Assembly: GCA_036493735.1 (NCBI GenBank)
Contig: DASXPH010000141.1
Coordinates: 1 to 64,000, forward strand
DNA length: 64,000 nt
Direction of reading: 5' to 3'
From: AG2 sp036493735
Lineage (GTDB): Bacteria > Gemmatimonadota > Gemmatimonadetes > Gemmatimonadales > Gemmatimonadaceae
In this document: in pieces, positions 1 to 8,593 of the stretch
Layout of the letters: each line of letters starts with the position of its first letter
Position numbering within the stretch: position 1 is the first letter of the stretch
Translations under genes and position numbers: made by a program
The notes under the pieces: generated by a model
The model's input: only the letters and a program-made list of their open reading frames with translations
Databases searched by the model: none
Told to the model about the DNA's origin: nothing

Positions 1-324
1 AACTTCACCCTCTTCGAGCGACGTCCCGATGCTGATGATGAACAGTGGCGTGATGACGCCCGCGAGCGTCGACGCTTGCGCGTAGACGTTGTCGAAGACG
101 AAATCGCCGTCCGTGACGATCAGGGCCGGATACTTCCTTCCGTCTCCCGTCTTGTAGCCCGGCGGCAATCCGACATTGAGCGAAAAGCGGACTCCCATGG
201 ATGGCGACTGAAACGTGAACGACTGCACGCCGCGGCTGGGGACTGGCCGCGACTGAAGCTGCGCATGCATGCTGGCGAAGGCGACGGCGAGCAGGAAAGC
301 CGCGGTGACAGCTGCTGTTCTCAT
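1..324 (-). CDS. Secreted alpha/beta-hydrolase-fold esterase, N-terminal part (cut by window edge)
   Basis: The 108 codons visible start at an ATG (324-322) and stay open to base 1, so the C-terminal part lies outside the window. An N-terminal hydrophobic stretch (about residues 5-20, ending near AQLQ) looks like a signal peptide. The region after it, with LPPGYKTGDGRKYPALIVTDGD, resembles the first strands of Fes/IroE/EstA-type esterases (PF00756 clan), in which a LPxGY segment precedes the first beta-strand. The catalytic Ser and His would lie beyond the edge, so the activity is inferred from the N-terminus only. It is divergent from the phosphatase-like gene downstream; no strong Shine-Dalgarno is visible. 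Confidence 0.62.
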   Translation of the reverse strand, partial: MRTAAVTAAFLLAVAFASMHAQLQSRPVPSRGVQSFTFQSPSMGVRFSLNVGLPPGYKTGDGRKYPALIVTDGDFVFDNVYAQASTLAGVITPLFIISIGTSLEEGEV

Positions 325-484
325 GGCGGTGCCCAGGTTTGGGGAGGTCGAGCGCCGCTAGAGTCGCGTTGTCGCCCCCGACCTGCAAGGGGAGCGACCG
401 GAGTTGCACGCGGCGCCGCCGCGTGCTCTTATTGGACCTCCTTTCTGCTTGGCTCAGTGGTAAACCGCTAGACGCATCGAGGTA

Positions 485-820
485 ATGAAGGTCCTATTCG
501 TCTGCAGCCAGAACCGGCTCCGGAGCCTCACGGCGGAGACCATCTTCGATGGCGTGAGCGGTCACCAGGTGCGGTCGGTCGGAACGGAACAGGGCGCACG
601 ACGCCGCGTCACGGCCGGCGACCTCGGATGGGCGGAGCTCATCTTCGTGATGGAGAAGCGACACCTCAACCGGCTGCAGAAGAAGTTTCGGGATTCGCTC
701 CTGGCAAAGCGGGTCGTCTGCCTCCACATCCCGGACGAGTTCGAGTACATGGATGAGGATTTGATCGACCGACTTCGTGGTGGCGTCGCGCCGTATGTGG
801 ACTTCGCGGAGCAACGATGA
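485..820 (+). CDS. Low-molecular-weight protein tyrosine phosphatase-like protein
   Basis: This 111-residue protein opens with a beta-strand followed by C7-SQNRL-R13-S14, which fits the CX5R(S/T) phosphate-binding loop of the LMW-PTP/arsenate reductase fold. The canonical LMW-PTP loop is CxxNxCRS; here the second Cys is Leu and the protein is shorter than the usual 140-160 residues. The usual C-terminal DPxxxx Asp is represented at best by the IPDEFEYMDED segment. The family dephosphorylates tyrosine or reduces arsenate in the cytoplasm; the substrate here is unknown. It overlaps the next gene by 4 nt (ATGA), so the two are probably co-translated. Confidence 0.78.
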   Translation: MKVLFVCSQNRLRSLTAETIFDGVSGHQVRSVGTEQGARRRVTAGDLGWAELIFVMEKRHLNRLQKKFRDSLLAKRVVCLHIPDEFEYMDEDLIDRLRGGVAPYVDFAEQR

Positions 821-1242
821 GAGCATCCACGTTCTATCGAATCGCTGCTGTTCTGCTGCTCCTGTTCGCGGTCAGCCATACGCTCGGCTTTCGCGTCACC
901 GATCCCACGTGGGGAATTGATGCTCTCGTCGGCTCGATGCGCTCCATTCACTTCGATATGCAGGGATTCAATCGTACGTATTGGGACTTCTTTGTCGGCG
1001 CCGGATTCACGGTCGGCGTGTTGTATCTCTTCGGGGCAATATTGGCCTGGCAGCTAGCCAGCCTCCCGGTAGCGACGCTCGCGCTCATGCGCGGCACTAC
1101 GTGGGCGTTCGCCGTCTGCTTTGCCGTCATCACGGTGGTCAGCTGGAGGTACCTCTTCATCATCCCCGTCGCGTTTTCACTCGCGATTACAGCTTGTCTG
1201 ACTGCGGCGGCATGGATTTCAGCGAAGCAGGTTGCCCGCTGA
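817..1242 (+). CDS. Small four-helix membrane protein, function unknown
   Basis: This 141-residue protein has about four hydrophobic segments (around residues 5-24, 60-82, 92-110 and 112-135), so it should be integral to the inner membrane. A polar loop containing two Trp and the FDMQGFNRTYWDFF segment lies between the first and second helices. Its ATG overlaps the stop of the phosphatase-like gene (ATGA), implying one operon. I do not recognise a named family with certainty; similar short membrane proteins with an SHxxG motif near the first helix are widespread in soil bacteria. Confidence 0.78.
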   Translation: MRASTFYRIAAVLLLLFAVSHTLGFRVTDPTWGIDALVGSMRSIHFDMQGFNRTYWDFFVGAGFTVGVLYLFGAILAWQLASLPVATLALMRGTTWAFAVCFAVITVVSWRYLFIIPVAFSLAITACLTAAAWISAKQVAR

Positions 1243-1284
1243 TTCCGAGGGCGTTATACGGTTACTAATCTTTCCGGAACGTTC

Positions 1285-1539
1285 ATGGTTTGGATTATCG
1301 GCGGAATCCTCGTGCTGGGCGGGGTGTTCGCGTTGGTTGATCGCTTGACCGACGCGCCAATCCAACGCCGGCGTGTGAACACTGGCACCGATCGATACCG
1401 TGCGAGTATGGACTGGATTAGAGGCACCGACCAATCGATTGGCGGTATCAGAATTGGCTCCGGAAGCCGCAGTGATCCGACTGCCAAGAGGTTGCCTATC
1501 AAGCCACCAGGTGAGGACGACCCGAAGTCGTCGGTGTGA
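1285..1539 (+). CDS. Small protein with one N-terminal membrane segment, hypothetical
   Basis: This 84-codon frame begins at ATG with a weak GGAA seven bases upstream. Residues 2-19 are strongly hydrophobic (VWIIGGILVLGGVFALVD) and the rest is polar and basic with Ser/Gly-rich sequence, giving a single-pass membrane protein layout. It follows the four-helix membrane protein by 42 nt in the same direction. Competing reverse-strand frames cover the same bases, so only the membrane-anchor pattern and the gene order support it. Its role is unknown. Confidence 0.4.
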   Translation: MVWIIGGILVLGGVFALVDRLTDAPIQRRRVNTGTDRYRASMDWIRGTDQSIGGIRIGSGSRSDPTAKRLPIKPPGEDDPKSSV

Positions 1540-1593
1540 TATCACGACCTGCCAAATAGCCAACGTCGCGCTAGCCAGCCACCGGACATCGCC

Positions 1594-2091
1594 ATGATGC
1601 AGCGATCGAATCTGTTCTGGCGTGCCGTTGCAGCGTTCCTCGCGTTACCCGCCGTCGTCGCTTTCTTCGTCCCGTGGCTGCTGCGTCCTGAGCACGCAGC
1701 GCTCGAGTGGTGGGGACTGGCGTTGGTCGGCGTCGGCACCGTTCTGCTGCTGTGGTGCGTTCGCGACTTCTACGTTGCAGGACATGGCACGCTCGCGCCG
1801 TGGGCGCCGCCGCAAAAACTGGTAGTCGTTGGACTATACCGCCTAACGCGTAATCCGATGTATCTGGCCATTGACCTCATTCTTTGTGGCTGGGCTATTA
1901 CGTATGGTTCAGGTGCGCTGTGGATATACGCAGCCTGCGTCGCCGTTGCCTTTCACCTGCGCGTCGTGTTCTATGAGGAGCCATGGCTGAGTCGGACGCA
2001 CGGCGACGCTTGGGCAGCGTATCGTGCCCGCGTCCCGCGATGGCTGGGATGGCCGCGCCGAGTCGCGCAAGACGAACGACGTCCTCAGTGA
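1594..2091 (+). CDS. Isoprenylcysteine carboxyl methyltransferase / phospholipid methyltransferase family membrane protein
   Basis: This 165-residue integral membrane protein has about four helices. The family signature is clear: GLYRLTRNPMYLA (about residues 80-92), followed by an EEPWL segment and a DAWAAYRARVPRWL tail, as in ICMT/PEMT-like proteins (PF04191/PF04140) that bind S-adenosylmethionine at the cytoplasmic face. Bacterial members often methylate lipids or have unknown substrates, so the substrate is left open. The gene ends seven bases past the stop of the convergent MFS gene. An RCCTAACG motif lies inside it at 1842. Confidence 0.85.
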   Translation: MMQRSNLFWRAVAAFLALPAVVAFFVPWLLRPEHAALEWWGLALVGVGTVLLLWCVRDFYVAGHGTLAPWAPPQKLVVVGLYRLTRNPMYLAIDLILCGWAITYGSGALWIYAACVAVAFHLRVVFYEEPWLSRTHGDAWAAYRARVPRWLGWPRRVAQDERRPQ

Positions 2092-3338
2092 TTCGCGTTG
2101 GGGTGCTCGATCTTCGGCAGCCATCCCGCGAGAATGCCAATCGCCGGCAGGAACGCGCACACCTGATACACCGTCTCGATGCTGGTCTTGTCGGCGAGCC
2201 AGCCCAGCATCGCGGCACCAAGGCCGGCCATGCCGAACGCGAATCCGAAAAAGAGTCCGGAGATCATCCCGACTTTACCCGGGACCAGGTCCTGCGCGAA
2301 CACGACGATCGCCGGAAACGCCGAGGCGAGGATCAGCCCGATCACGACCGTCAACGCGCCGGTCCAGAAAAGGCTTGCCACCGGCAAGAGCAGTGTGAAG
2401 GGAAGCGCGCCGAGGATCGAGAACCAGATGACATACCGCCGGCCGAAGCGGTCGCCGATCGGGCCGCCAATCAACGTGCCGGCGGCGACGGCCGCGAGAA
2501 ACACGAAGAGGTGCATCTGCGCGCTCTCGATCGAGACGTGGAAGCGATGGATGAGATAGAAGGTGTAGTAGCTCGTGAGGCTCGCGAGATACACATATTT
2601 CGAGAACACTAAAATCAGCAGCACGGTGATGCCGCGCGTCGCATGCCGATCTTCACTCGGGATGAGGGCGATTGCGGAGTGGTGCGCGTTGCGCAGCCGC
2701 TCGAATCCATGATGCTTGTACCAGACCCCGACGTTCCACAGTATCGCTCCAGACAGGAGCGAGAGCAGGGCGATGGCCGCGAGGCTGGACTGTCCCCAAC
2801 GCACCACGACGACCGCGGCGAGCAGCGGTCCGAGTGCCGACCCGGCGTTTCCGCCGACTTGAAAGAGCGATTGCGCGAGGCCGAAGCGTCCGCCGGCCGC
2901 CATGCGCGCCACGCGCGACGACTCGGGATGGAATATCGACGATCCGACGCCCAGCAGACACGCGCCGACGAGCAGCACCGCGTAGCGGTGGGCGATGGAG
3001 AGTACGGTCAAGCCGGCGAGCGTGAAGAGTGTGCCGCCGGGAAGGGCCAGCGGCGTCGGACGGCGATCGGCGTAGAGTCCGACGAGTGGTTGCAGGAGCG
3101 ACGCCGTGATCTGATAGGCGAAGGTGACCAGGCCGATTTGGACGAACGACAGCCCGAACTGCACCTTGAGATTCGGGTAGATCGCCGGCAGCAGCGACTG
3201 CATCATGTCATTGAGCAAATGACAGAAGCTGATCGCGATGAGGACGGCGAAGACGGTATTATCGCGCTGGCTGGGCTCGGGCGGCACGAGCGCGTCGTCG
3301 ACGATCCGATGTTCGTCGGTGTGGGAGGCGGCTTCCAT
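2085..3338 (-). CDS. fsr: MFS exporter of the fosmidomycin-resistance (Fsr) family
   Basis: A 417-residue major facilitator with about 12 membrane helices; E. coli Fsr is about 406 residues. Family-specific stretches are obvious: FCHLLNDMMQSLLPAIYP, LLQPLVGLYADRRPTPLALP, and GVGSSIFHPESSRVARMA with QSLFQVGGNAGSALGPLLAA. Known members export fosmidomycin or related small molecules across the inner membrane; the natural substrate here is not deducible. The frame stays open 106 codons upstream, but that extension is Arg/Ser/Pro-rich and runs into the divergent glycosidase gene, so the start is set at the ATG giving MEAASHTDEH. The leader between it and the divergent gene is only 85 bp. Confidence 0.92.
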   Translation of the reverse strand: MEAASHTDEHRIVDDALVPPEPSQRDNTVFAVLIAISFCHLLNDMMQSLLPAIYPNLKVQFGLSFVQIGLVTFAYQITASLLQPLVGLYADRRPTPLALPGGTLFTLAGLTVLSIAHRYAVLLVGACLLGVGSSIFHPESSRVARMAAGGRFGLAQSLFQVGGNAGSALGPLLAAVVVVRWGQSSLAAIALLSLLSGAILWNVGVWYKHHGFERLRNAHHSAIALIPSEDRHATRGITVLLILVFSKYVYLASLTSYYTFYLIHRFHVSIESAQMHLFVFLAAVAAGTLIGGPIGDRFGRRYVIWFSILGALPFTLLLPVASLFWTGALTVVIGLILASAFPAIVVFAQDLVPGKVGMISGLFFGFAFGMAGLGAAMLGWLADKTSIETVYQVCAFLPAIGILAGWLPKIEHPNANH

Positions 3339-3423
3339 GCGGAAAATGTAGTCATCGCTGCCAGGCGACTGCCCGCCTGGCACTGCCACTGACGAGCGGG
3401 ACGAGCAGGGCCATATTCCCGCC

Positions 3424-6021
3424 ATGCACAAGACTCTTCCGGCACTTCTCCTCACCCTCGCGGTCACCGCCGCGCGTGCACAGCAGACGCACCACGACTC
3501 GACGCGCGCCACCATTCGATACTTCCCCCTCGGCGAATCTCCCATCAGCCTAACGGGCGACGCTCGGCCCGGCGAATTCATCTCCGCCGTCGGCCGGCGG
3601 GCGATCGCGATGGGCACCGAGGACGGTCGCCTCGAGCTCTGGTCGTGGCCGATCAAGTGGCTGCACGACCTCGAGCTCTCCTTTCAGGTACCAAAGTATG
3701 TCGAGCCGATCCCGGGTCATACTATCGCGCGGCGCGTCACCGAACGGCCGGAAGGGGTGACGATCGACTACGCCTACGAAGCCTTCACCGTTAGGCAGCA
3801 CATCTTCGTGCCGCTCGACGAGCCGGCGGTGATCATGCTCCTCGAAGTCGACGCCGTGCGGCCGCTCGACGTGATCATTCGCTTCGCGCCCGACATTCAT
3901 CTCGCCTGGCCCGGCGCCATCGGTGGCCAGTATATCGTCTGGGACGACGCCTCGCGGGCCTTCCTCTTCTCCGAGAGCAAGCGAACGATCAACGCCTTCC
4001 TCGGCTCGCCCGCGGTGACCCAGGCCTCCGACGTGCCAGCGCACATGCTCGCCGCCGAGGAGCCACGGCTCGTGCTCGCCGTCGGCGGTGAAGGGGAGCG
4101 CTACATCGCGCCGCGATTGGGCGAGCCTCCCGGTCGCAACATCAACCTCCACGTCGCGTACGTCCCGATCGTGCTCGCCGGCGGTGCGATGCCCCGCGAC
4201 TCGGCGCTCGCGCTCTACCGTCGCCTAACGGCTCCGGGCGCTGCCGAGCGTGAGTGGCGCCGGCGCGTCGCCCACGCCGACAGCATTCGCGTCACCCAGC
4301 TGTCGCTACACAGCCCGGATCCGCTGCTCGATCGCGCCGTGGAGTATGCGAAGATCAATCTCGACGAAGCCTACATCTGCAATCCCGACCTCGGCTGTGG
4401 CCTCGTTGCGGGCTATGGCGCGTCGGGCGCGGCATCGGACCGGCCGGGTTTCGGCTGGTTCTTCGGTGGCGACGCAGCGATCAACTCGCTGGCGATGACC
4501 GGTGTCGGACAATCGGCAGCCGTGAGGCAGGGAGCATTGCGCTTCTTTGCGAAGTTCCAGCGCGCTGACGGAAAGATCACGCACGAGATCTCCCAATCTG
4601 CTGCGCGAATACCCTGGTTCACCGAATACCCGTACGCGTTCTATCACGGCGACACGACGCCCTTCTGGATACTCGCCTTCGGTGAGTACTGGAAGGAGAC
4701 GGCGGACACGGCGCTCGTGCGTGAGCTCTGGCCGAATCTGCGAAAGGCGTACGACTGGTCGCGCGCGACCGACGTTGACGGTGATGGCTTGATGGACAAC
4801 TCGGCCGCCGGCGCCGGCGCATTGGAGGTCGGTGATCTCCAGATCGGCATCCGTTCCGACGTGTACATGAACGGCGTCTGGGTGGCGGCGCTCGATCGCT
4901 TCGCGCGAATGGCCGAATCGTTAGGTTATCGTGCTCTCGCCGACAGCGCGCGCGCCATTCGCGCCAGAGCGCGCAACACGCTCGAGTCGCGTCTCTGGTT
5001 GCCGGCGAAGCAGCAGTATGCGTTCGCGCTGCTCGAGCAGGGGCAGGTGAACGAGAGCATGACGGCGTGGCCAGCCACGGCGATGTCGTTCGACGTCTTC
5101 GATCCACTCCGCGGCGCCGAGATGGCCTCTCGTCTCGCGACGAGCGAGATCATGACGGATTGGGGCGCCCGCCCGCTCGCGTCGTCGAGCCCACTCTTCG
5201 ATCCGCTGCACTACAACAATGGCGCGGTCTGGCCCTTCGTCACCGGCTGGGTATCGCTCGGCGAATATCGTTATCACAACGCTCAAGCGGCCATGTTCGC
5301 GCTCGACGCAATCGCGCGGACGACGTTCAACGAGTCGCGCGGGAGGAATCCCGAAGTGATCTCCGGTCGTCTCTACAAGCCCCTCGACACGGCCGTGCCG
5401 CAACAGTTCTTCGCCACGTCGATGGTCCTCACGCCGCTCATTCGCGGCTTGCTCGGCGCCGACGTCGACGCGCCGGCGCATCGCCTGACTCTGGCGCCGC
5501 ACCTCCCGCCGGCCTGGGACTCGGTGCGCGTGGACAACCTGCCATTCGCGTCGACCGTCGTGGACGTGTCCCTTCGGCGGACGGCGTCGGCGATCACGGC
5601 GCGATTCGTTAGGCACGGTGTGCTCTCGTCACCAATCGACATTGCATTCTCTCCCGGCCTCCCACTCGGCGCCACGACCTCTCTGAGCAGTACCACGACG
5701 CCCGGCGACGTCCACGCCACGATCCGCGGTGTGCTTCGAGACACGCTCACCTTGAGCGTACCGTTCAGCGGCGGCTGGCAGGTCATCCCGCCGCGCGCGT
5801 CGCCCGCGATCGGCGATCGATCGATGGCGATGCGTGTGTTGAGCGAGCGCCTCGTCGAAGGCCGTTACCACGCGCTGCTCGAGGGCCGCGCCGGCGAGCA
5901 ATATCGATTGCGCATCGGCGAGGGGACCCGCTGGCGGGACACGACCGTCTCGTTTCCGCAGTCCGGAGCCAACGCCGACGGGTACACGACGACGATGCTG
6001 GTGCTGTCGCGGAGTCGCTAG
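3424..6021 (+). CDS. Secreted six-hairpin glycosidase, glycogen-debranching/GH15-GH63-like
   Basis: An 865-residue protein with a signal peptide (about 1-20, cleavage near ARAQ), a beta-rich N-terminal domain to about 280, an (alpha/alpha)6 catalytic domain to about 670 and a C-terminal beta domain. GWFFGGDA around D350 and GRNPEVISG around E644 are at positions compatible with the general acid and base of inverting (alpha/alpha)6 glucosidases and amylo-1,6-glucosidase-like proteins. The substrate is probably an alpha-linked glycan in the periplasm or outside the cell, but the specificity cannot be read from sequence. It converges on, and overlaps by 4 nt, a second glycosidase of the same fold class. 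Four RCCTAACG motifs lie within it besides one in its first 50 codons. Confidence 0.84.
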   Translation: MHKTLPALLLTLAVTAARAQQTHHDSTRATIRYFPLGESPISLTGDARPGEFISAVGRRAIAMGTEDGRLELWSWPIKWLHDLELSFQVPKYVEPIPGHTIARRVTERPEGVTIDYAYEAFTVRQHIFVPLDEPAVIMLLEVDAVRPLDVIIRFAPDIHLAWPGAIGGQYIVWDDASRAFLFSESKRTINAFLGSPAVTQASDVPAHMLAAEEPRLVLAVGGEGERYIAPRLGEPPGRNINLHVAYVPIVLAGGAMPRDSALALYRRLTAPGAAEREWRRRVAHADSIRVTQLSLHSPDPLLDRAVEYAKINLDEAYICNPDLGCGLVAGYGASGAASDRPGFGWFFGGDAAINSLAMTGVGQSAAVRQGALRFFAKFQRADGKITHEISQSAARIPWFTEYPYAFYHGDTTPFWILAFGEYWKETADTALVRELWPNLRKAYDWSRATDVDGDGLMDNSAAGAGALEVGDLQIGIRSDVYMNGVWVAALDRFARMAESLGYRALADSARAIRARARNTLESRLWLPAKQQYAFALLEQGQVNESMTAWPATAMSFDVFDPLRGAEMASRLATSEIMTDWGARPLASSSPLFDPLHYNNGAVWPFVTGWVSLGEYRYHNAQAAMFALDAIARTTFNESRGRNPEVISGRLYKPLDTAVPQQFFATSMVLTPLIRGLLGADVDAPAHRLTLAPHLPPAWDSVRVDNLPFASTVVDVSLRRTASAITARFVRHGVLSSPIDIAFSPGLPLGATTSLSSTTTPGDVHATIRGVLRDTLTLSVPFSGGWQVIPPRASPAIGDRSMAMRVLSERLVEGRYHALLEGRAGEQYRLRIGEGTRWRDTTVSFPQSGANADGYTTTMLVLSRSR

Positions 6022-8543
6022 GGTAGGACAACCAGCTCCGTGATCGCCGTGACCGCCGGCAGATCATGCACCAGCACGAGGCGCACGCGGGACGTCGTTA
6101 CCGGATCGATCGTAACCACATTGCGGGCGGAGGCGAGCGGCATGGCGGGGAGCCGCGACCGAACAGTCGCGTCGCGATAGGCGGAGCCGTCCCAGTACTG
6201 CACCGCGTAGCTCCGTGGCGCGCGTACCTCTTCGCCATCGCCCCAGAGATACAGCTCGATCCTGCTGACGCGCTTCGGCGCGTCGAACGCGACTTCGACC
6301 CAGTCGCTCGCGTTAGGCGTGCCGAGCGCGGACCAGCGGTTGCGGGAGTAATGGGAGAACGCTATCTGGAGATCGTGAAGCTGCTCGATGCGATTGTCAG
6401 GCGCCGTATAGGAAGCACTCAGCCGCGCGTCGAAGGCGAGGTCTCGCGGTGGCGTGCGGACTTCTTCTAACGAAGGCGTGCCCCACGCCTCCAGCTCCGT
6501 CAGCCCGACCGCTCCGCCTGGCCGCGGCGTGAGAATGACGCGCAGCTTACGCGTCGCGATCGGTGTGAAGGTGCTCGTGTTCGCACGGTGACCTTCCGGT
6601 TGCGCCGGTCGGCGTTTCTGCGACGGTGGCGACACCCAATGAGCGTTTGCGAATATCTCGATCTGGTAGTTCGTCGGCGTCCGCACCACACCCTGCGGAC
6701 CGTCGTCGAGTGGGTAGAGCACGACGCGCTCGACCCGCCGCGACGCGCCGAAGTCGATCGTGACGGTATCGCGCCCATTTTGAGAGCCGACAGTCGTCCA
6801 GCGATTTGCCGGCGATTGGTGATACCAGCGGCTTCCGTCGACGAGATAATTTGGCGGATTCTGCGGCGCGGCAAAGGACGTCTCGATCCATGGATACGCC
6901 GCGCCGCCGTTGTTCACAGCGAGGTTCACGGGGCGCGCGGCCCTGTCCATCGCCAGTGGGCCGCTTGGGAGATACGTCGCGAGGCGGCCGAGCCGCGGCG
7001 CCCGCGCGATCACCTCTCCGTCGGCGAGGAGCGTCAGGCCGCGACCACGGTGGTACCGGGTGCCGTCCCGGTCCCACAGCAGCGTTAGGCGATGGCCATG
7101 ATAGTGCACATCATCGAGCGCGAAGTACGCCCAGCTGCCTGGTGCCAGCGGATTGACGACGACGCTGTCGTCGGCCCGGGGACGGAGCCCGGCGACTCCG
7201 GTGATGACGAGATTCACATACGCTGAATGGAAATAGTGCTCGCTGTGGTAGGGCGTGTCGTGTCCCGCCCACGAGCCATTGTCCGGATTGGCGGCCTCGG
7301 CGATGTAGGGGTGATCATCCTTATGCTGAGTTCTGGTGTACACATTGAAAAGCTTCATCCAGTCGGCGCTGCTGACTACCGATTGGTGATAATCATTGAG
7401 AACATTCGCCATCGCTTCGAGCGTCTGCGTCGTCGCGTACGGCCAGGAATTGCCGCTCCACCAGCAGCAGCGCGGAGAGATGTAGAACTGCGGATCGTGG
7501 CGCTCGACGGTGGTCGGGCCGTAGCGCGCGAAGAAATACGCCGTGTCCATGAGAAAGCGCCACGCGCGCTCGTAGCGCTTCTCGTCCGGCGGCAGCTCGA
7601 ACTGCCAGGGCACGTAGCCGATCAGCTCGCGTCCATGTGCGTCCCCGGCGAACTTCCCGTTGTCGTACGTGCGCGAGAGGGCACGAACACCGTCCTTCTC
7701 GTCATGCGCGAACTGATGGAGGAAAAATTCGCGGCGCTCGTCCCAGAGCTCGTCGAGGACGCGCGCGCGCAGGGAGTCTGCGCGATCGTCGTATTCGCGT
7801 GCCGTTGCCGTATCACCGAAGAGCGCGGACGCCCGCGCGATAGCGCGCGCGTCGCCGTAGAGATAGCTGTTGAGTGTCGGACGAAATCCTTCGGCGCCTT
7901 CGTCGAAATCGTCGGTCTGACGCGAGTTGATGTTCCGCTCCATGCCGTCGTGCAGACCATCCCAGCGGAACATGCGGTGCGCGGCATCCCAATGCTCGCG
8001 CATCCAGCCGCTGTACTGCTGTTTCATGTATGGCAGCACCCGTCGCAGCAGCGCCGAGTCGCGACTCACCTCGTACAGTCCCCACATCGCGGTCGCGTAC
8101 CAGTTGCTGTAGCTCCTCGGCTGTGCGCCCGGTACCTCGAACCAATAGCGCGCGAAATCCGCGGCGATGTCGGGGTCGTTGAGCCAGCGTATTTCGGCGA
8201 ACTGATGGCCGAGCGGGCAGCTGATCGCGCCGTACGCGCCGGACCAGAAGGGGCGATCGATAAACTCGGTGAAGGTGTAGCCCGCGCGCACCGACCCGTA
8301 CGTGAGATGCTTCGTGACGAGCTCCCACCGGTAGTAGTAGGTGGCGTCGATCGCGGAATCCGGCGACTCGAAGACGGGAATTCGCGTGGCGAACCAATCC
8401 CAGTCGCGATTGTCCCACCAGTGTTGTCGGGCGAAGAGCGCGCGTTTATCGAGGAGCTGCGCGTTCGCCGGCGCGGTGCCCGCCAGCAACCAAGCCGTTA
8501 GGCATACGGTACGGCGCAATCGAGAAAGAATGCCGCTCGACAT
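6018..8543 (-). CDS. Secreted MGH1-like/GH63-like glycosidase with C-terminal F5/8-type C domains
   Basis: An 841-residue protein with a signal peptide (about 1-29, ending ANAQ) and an (alpha/alpha)6 catalytic region (about 40-520) with aromatic-rich motifs such as WDGLHDGMERN, CCWWSGNSWPYATTQTL and YHSEHYFHSAYVN. Two discoidin-like beta-sandwich (F5/8 type C) modules follow (about 550-690 and 710-841), the second with WSALG and a SRIELYLWGDG strand. The layout suggests a carbohydrate-anchored exo- or endo-glycosidase of the mannosylglycerate hydrolase-like/GH63 clan. The start is the ATG at 8543 rather than 154 codons upstream, since only this start gives a signal peptide. Its stop overlaps the stop of the other glycosidase. 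Confidence 0.84.
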   Translation of the reverse strand: MSSGILSRLRRTVCLTAWLLAGTAPANAQLLDKRALFARQHWWDNRDWDWFATRIPVFESPDSAIDATYYYRWELVTKHLTYGSVRAGYTFTEFIDRPFWSGAYGAISCPLGHQFAEIRWLNDPDIAADFARYWFEVPGAQPRSYSNWYATAMWGLYEVSRDSALLRRVLPYMKQQYSGWMREHWDAAHRMFRWDGLHDGMERNINSRQTDDFDEGAEGFRPTLNSYLYGDARAIARASALFGDTATAREYDDRADSLRARVLDELWDERREFFLHQFAHDEKDGVRALSRTYDNGKFAGDAHGRELIGYVPWQFELPPDEKRYERAWRFLMDTAYFFARYGPTTVERHDPQFYISPRCCWWSGNSWPYATTQTLEAMANVLNDYHQSVVSSADWMKLFNVYTRTQHKDDHPYIAEAANPDNGSWAGHDTPYHSEHYFHSAYVNLVITGVAGLRPRADDSVVVNPLAPGSWAYFALDDVHYHGHRLTLLWDRDGTRYHRGRGLTLLADGEVIARAPRLGRLATYLPSGPLAMDRAARPVNLAVNNGGAAYPWIETSFAAPQNPPNYLVDGSRWYHQSPANRWTTVGSQNGRDTVTIDFGASRRVERVVLYPLDDGPQGVVRTPTNYQIEIFANAHWVSPPSQKRRPAQPEGHRANTSTFTPIATRKLRVILTPRPGGAVGLTELEAWGTPSLEEVRTPPRDLAFDARLSASYTAPDNRIEQLHDLQIAFSHYSRNRWSALGTPNASDWVEVAFDAPKRVSRIELYLWGDGEEVRAPRSYAVQYWDGSAYRDATVRSRLPAMPLASARNVVTIDPVTTSRVRLVLVHDLPAVTAITELVVLP

Positions 8544-8593
8544 CTGCGGAGGCGTTTGATTGTGCGGGCCGTTGGCGGCAAGATGCCGCGACG

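Noticed and set aside
5..409. 134-codon reverse frame at the left edge
   Set aside because: Arg/His-rich and without features; a different reverse frame (1-324) gives a signal peptide and an esterase-like start.
2643..3392. 249-codon forward frame opposite the Fsr-type transporter
   Set aside because: It is the antisense shadow of a clear MFS gene in GC-rich DNA; its translation is charged and repetitive and has no family features.
3339..3656. 106-codon N-terminal extension of the Fsr-type protein
   Set aside because: Runs into the divergent glycosidase gene and lacks conservation; the ATG at 3338 matches the family length.
7227..8501. 424-codon forward frame opposite the second glycosidase
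   Set aside because: Arg/Val/Glu-rich antisense shadow; the reverse strand encodes a protein with signal peptide and glycosidase motifs.
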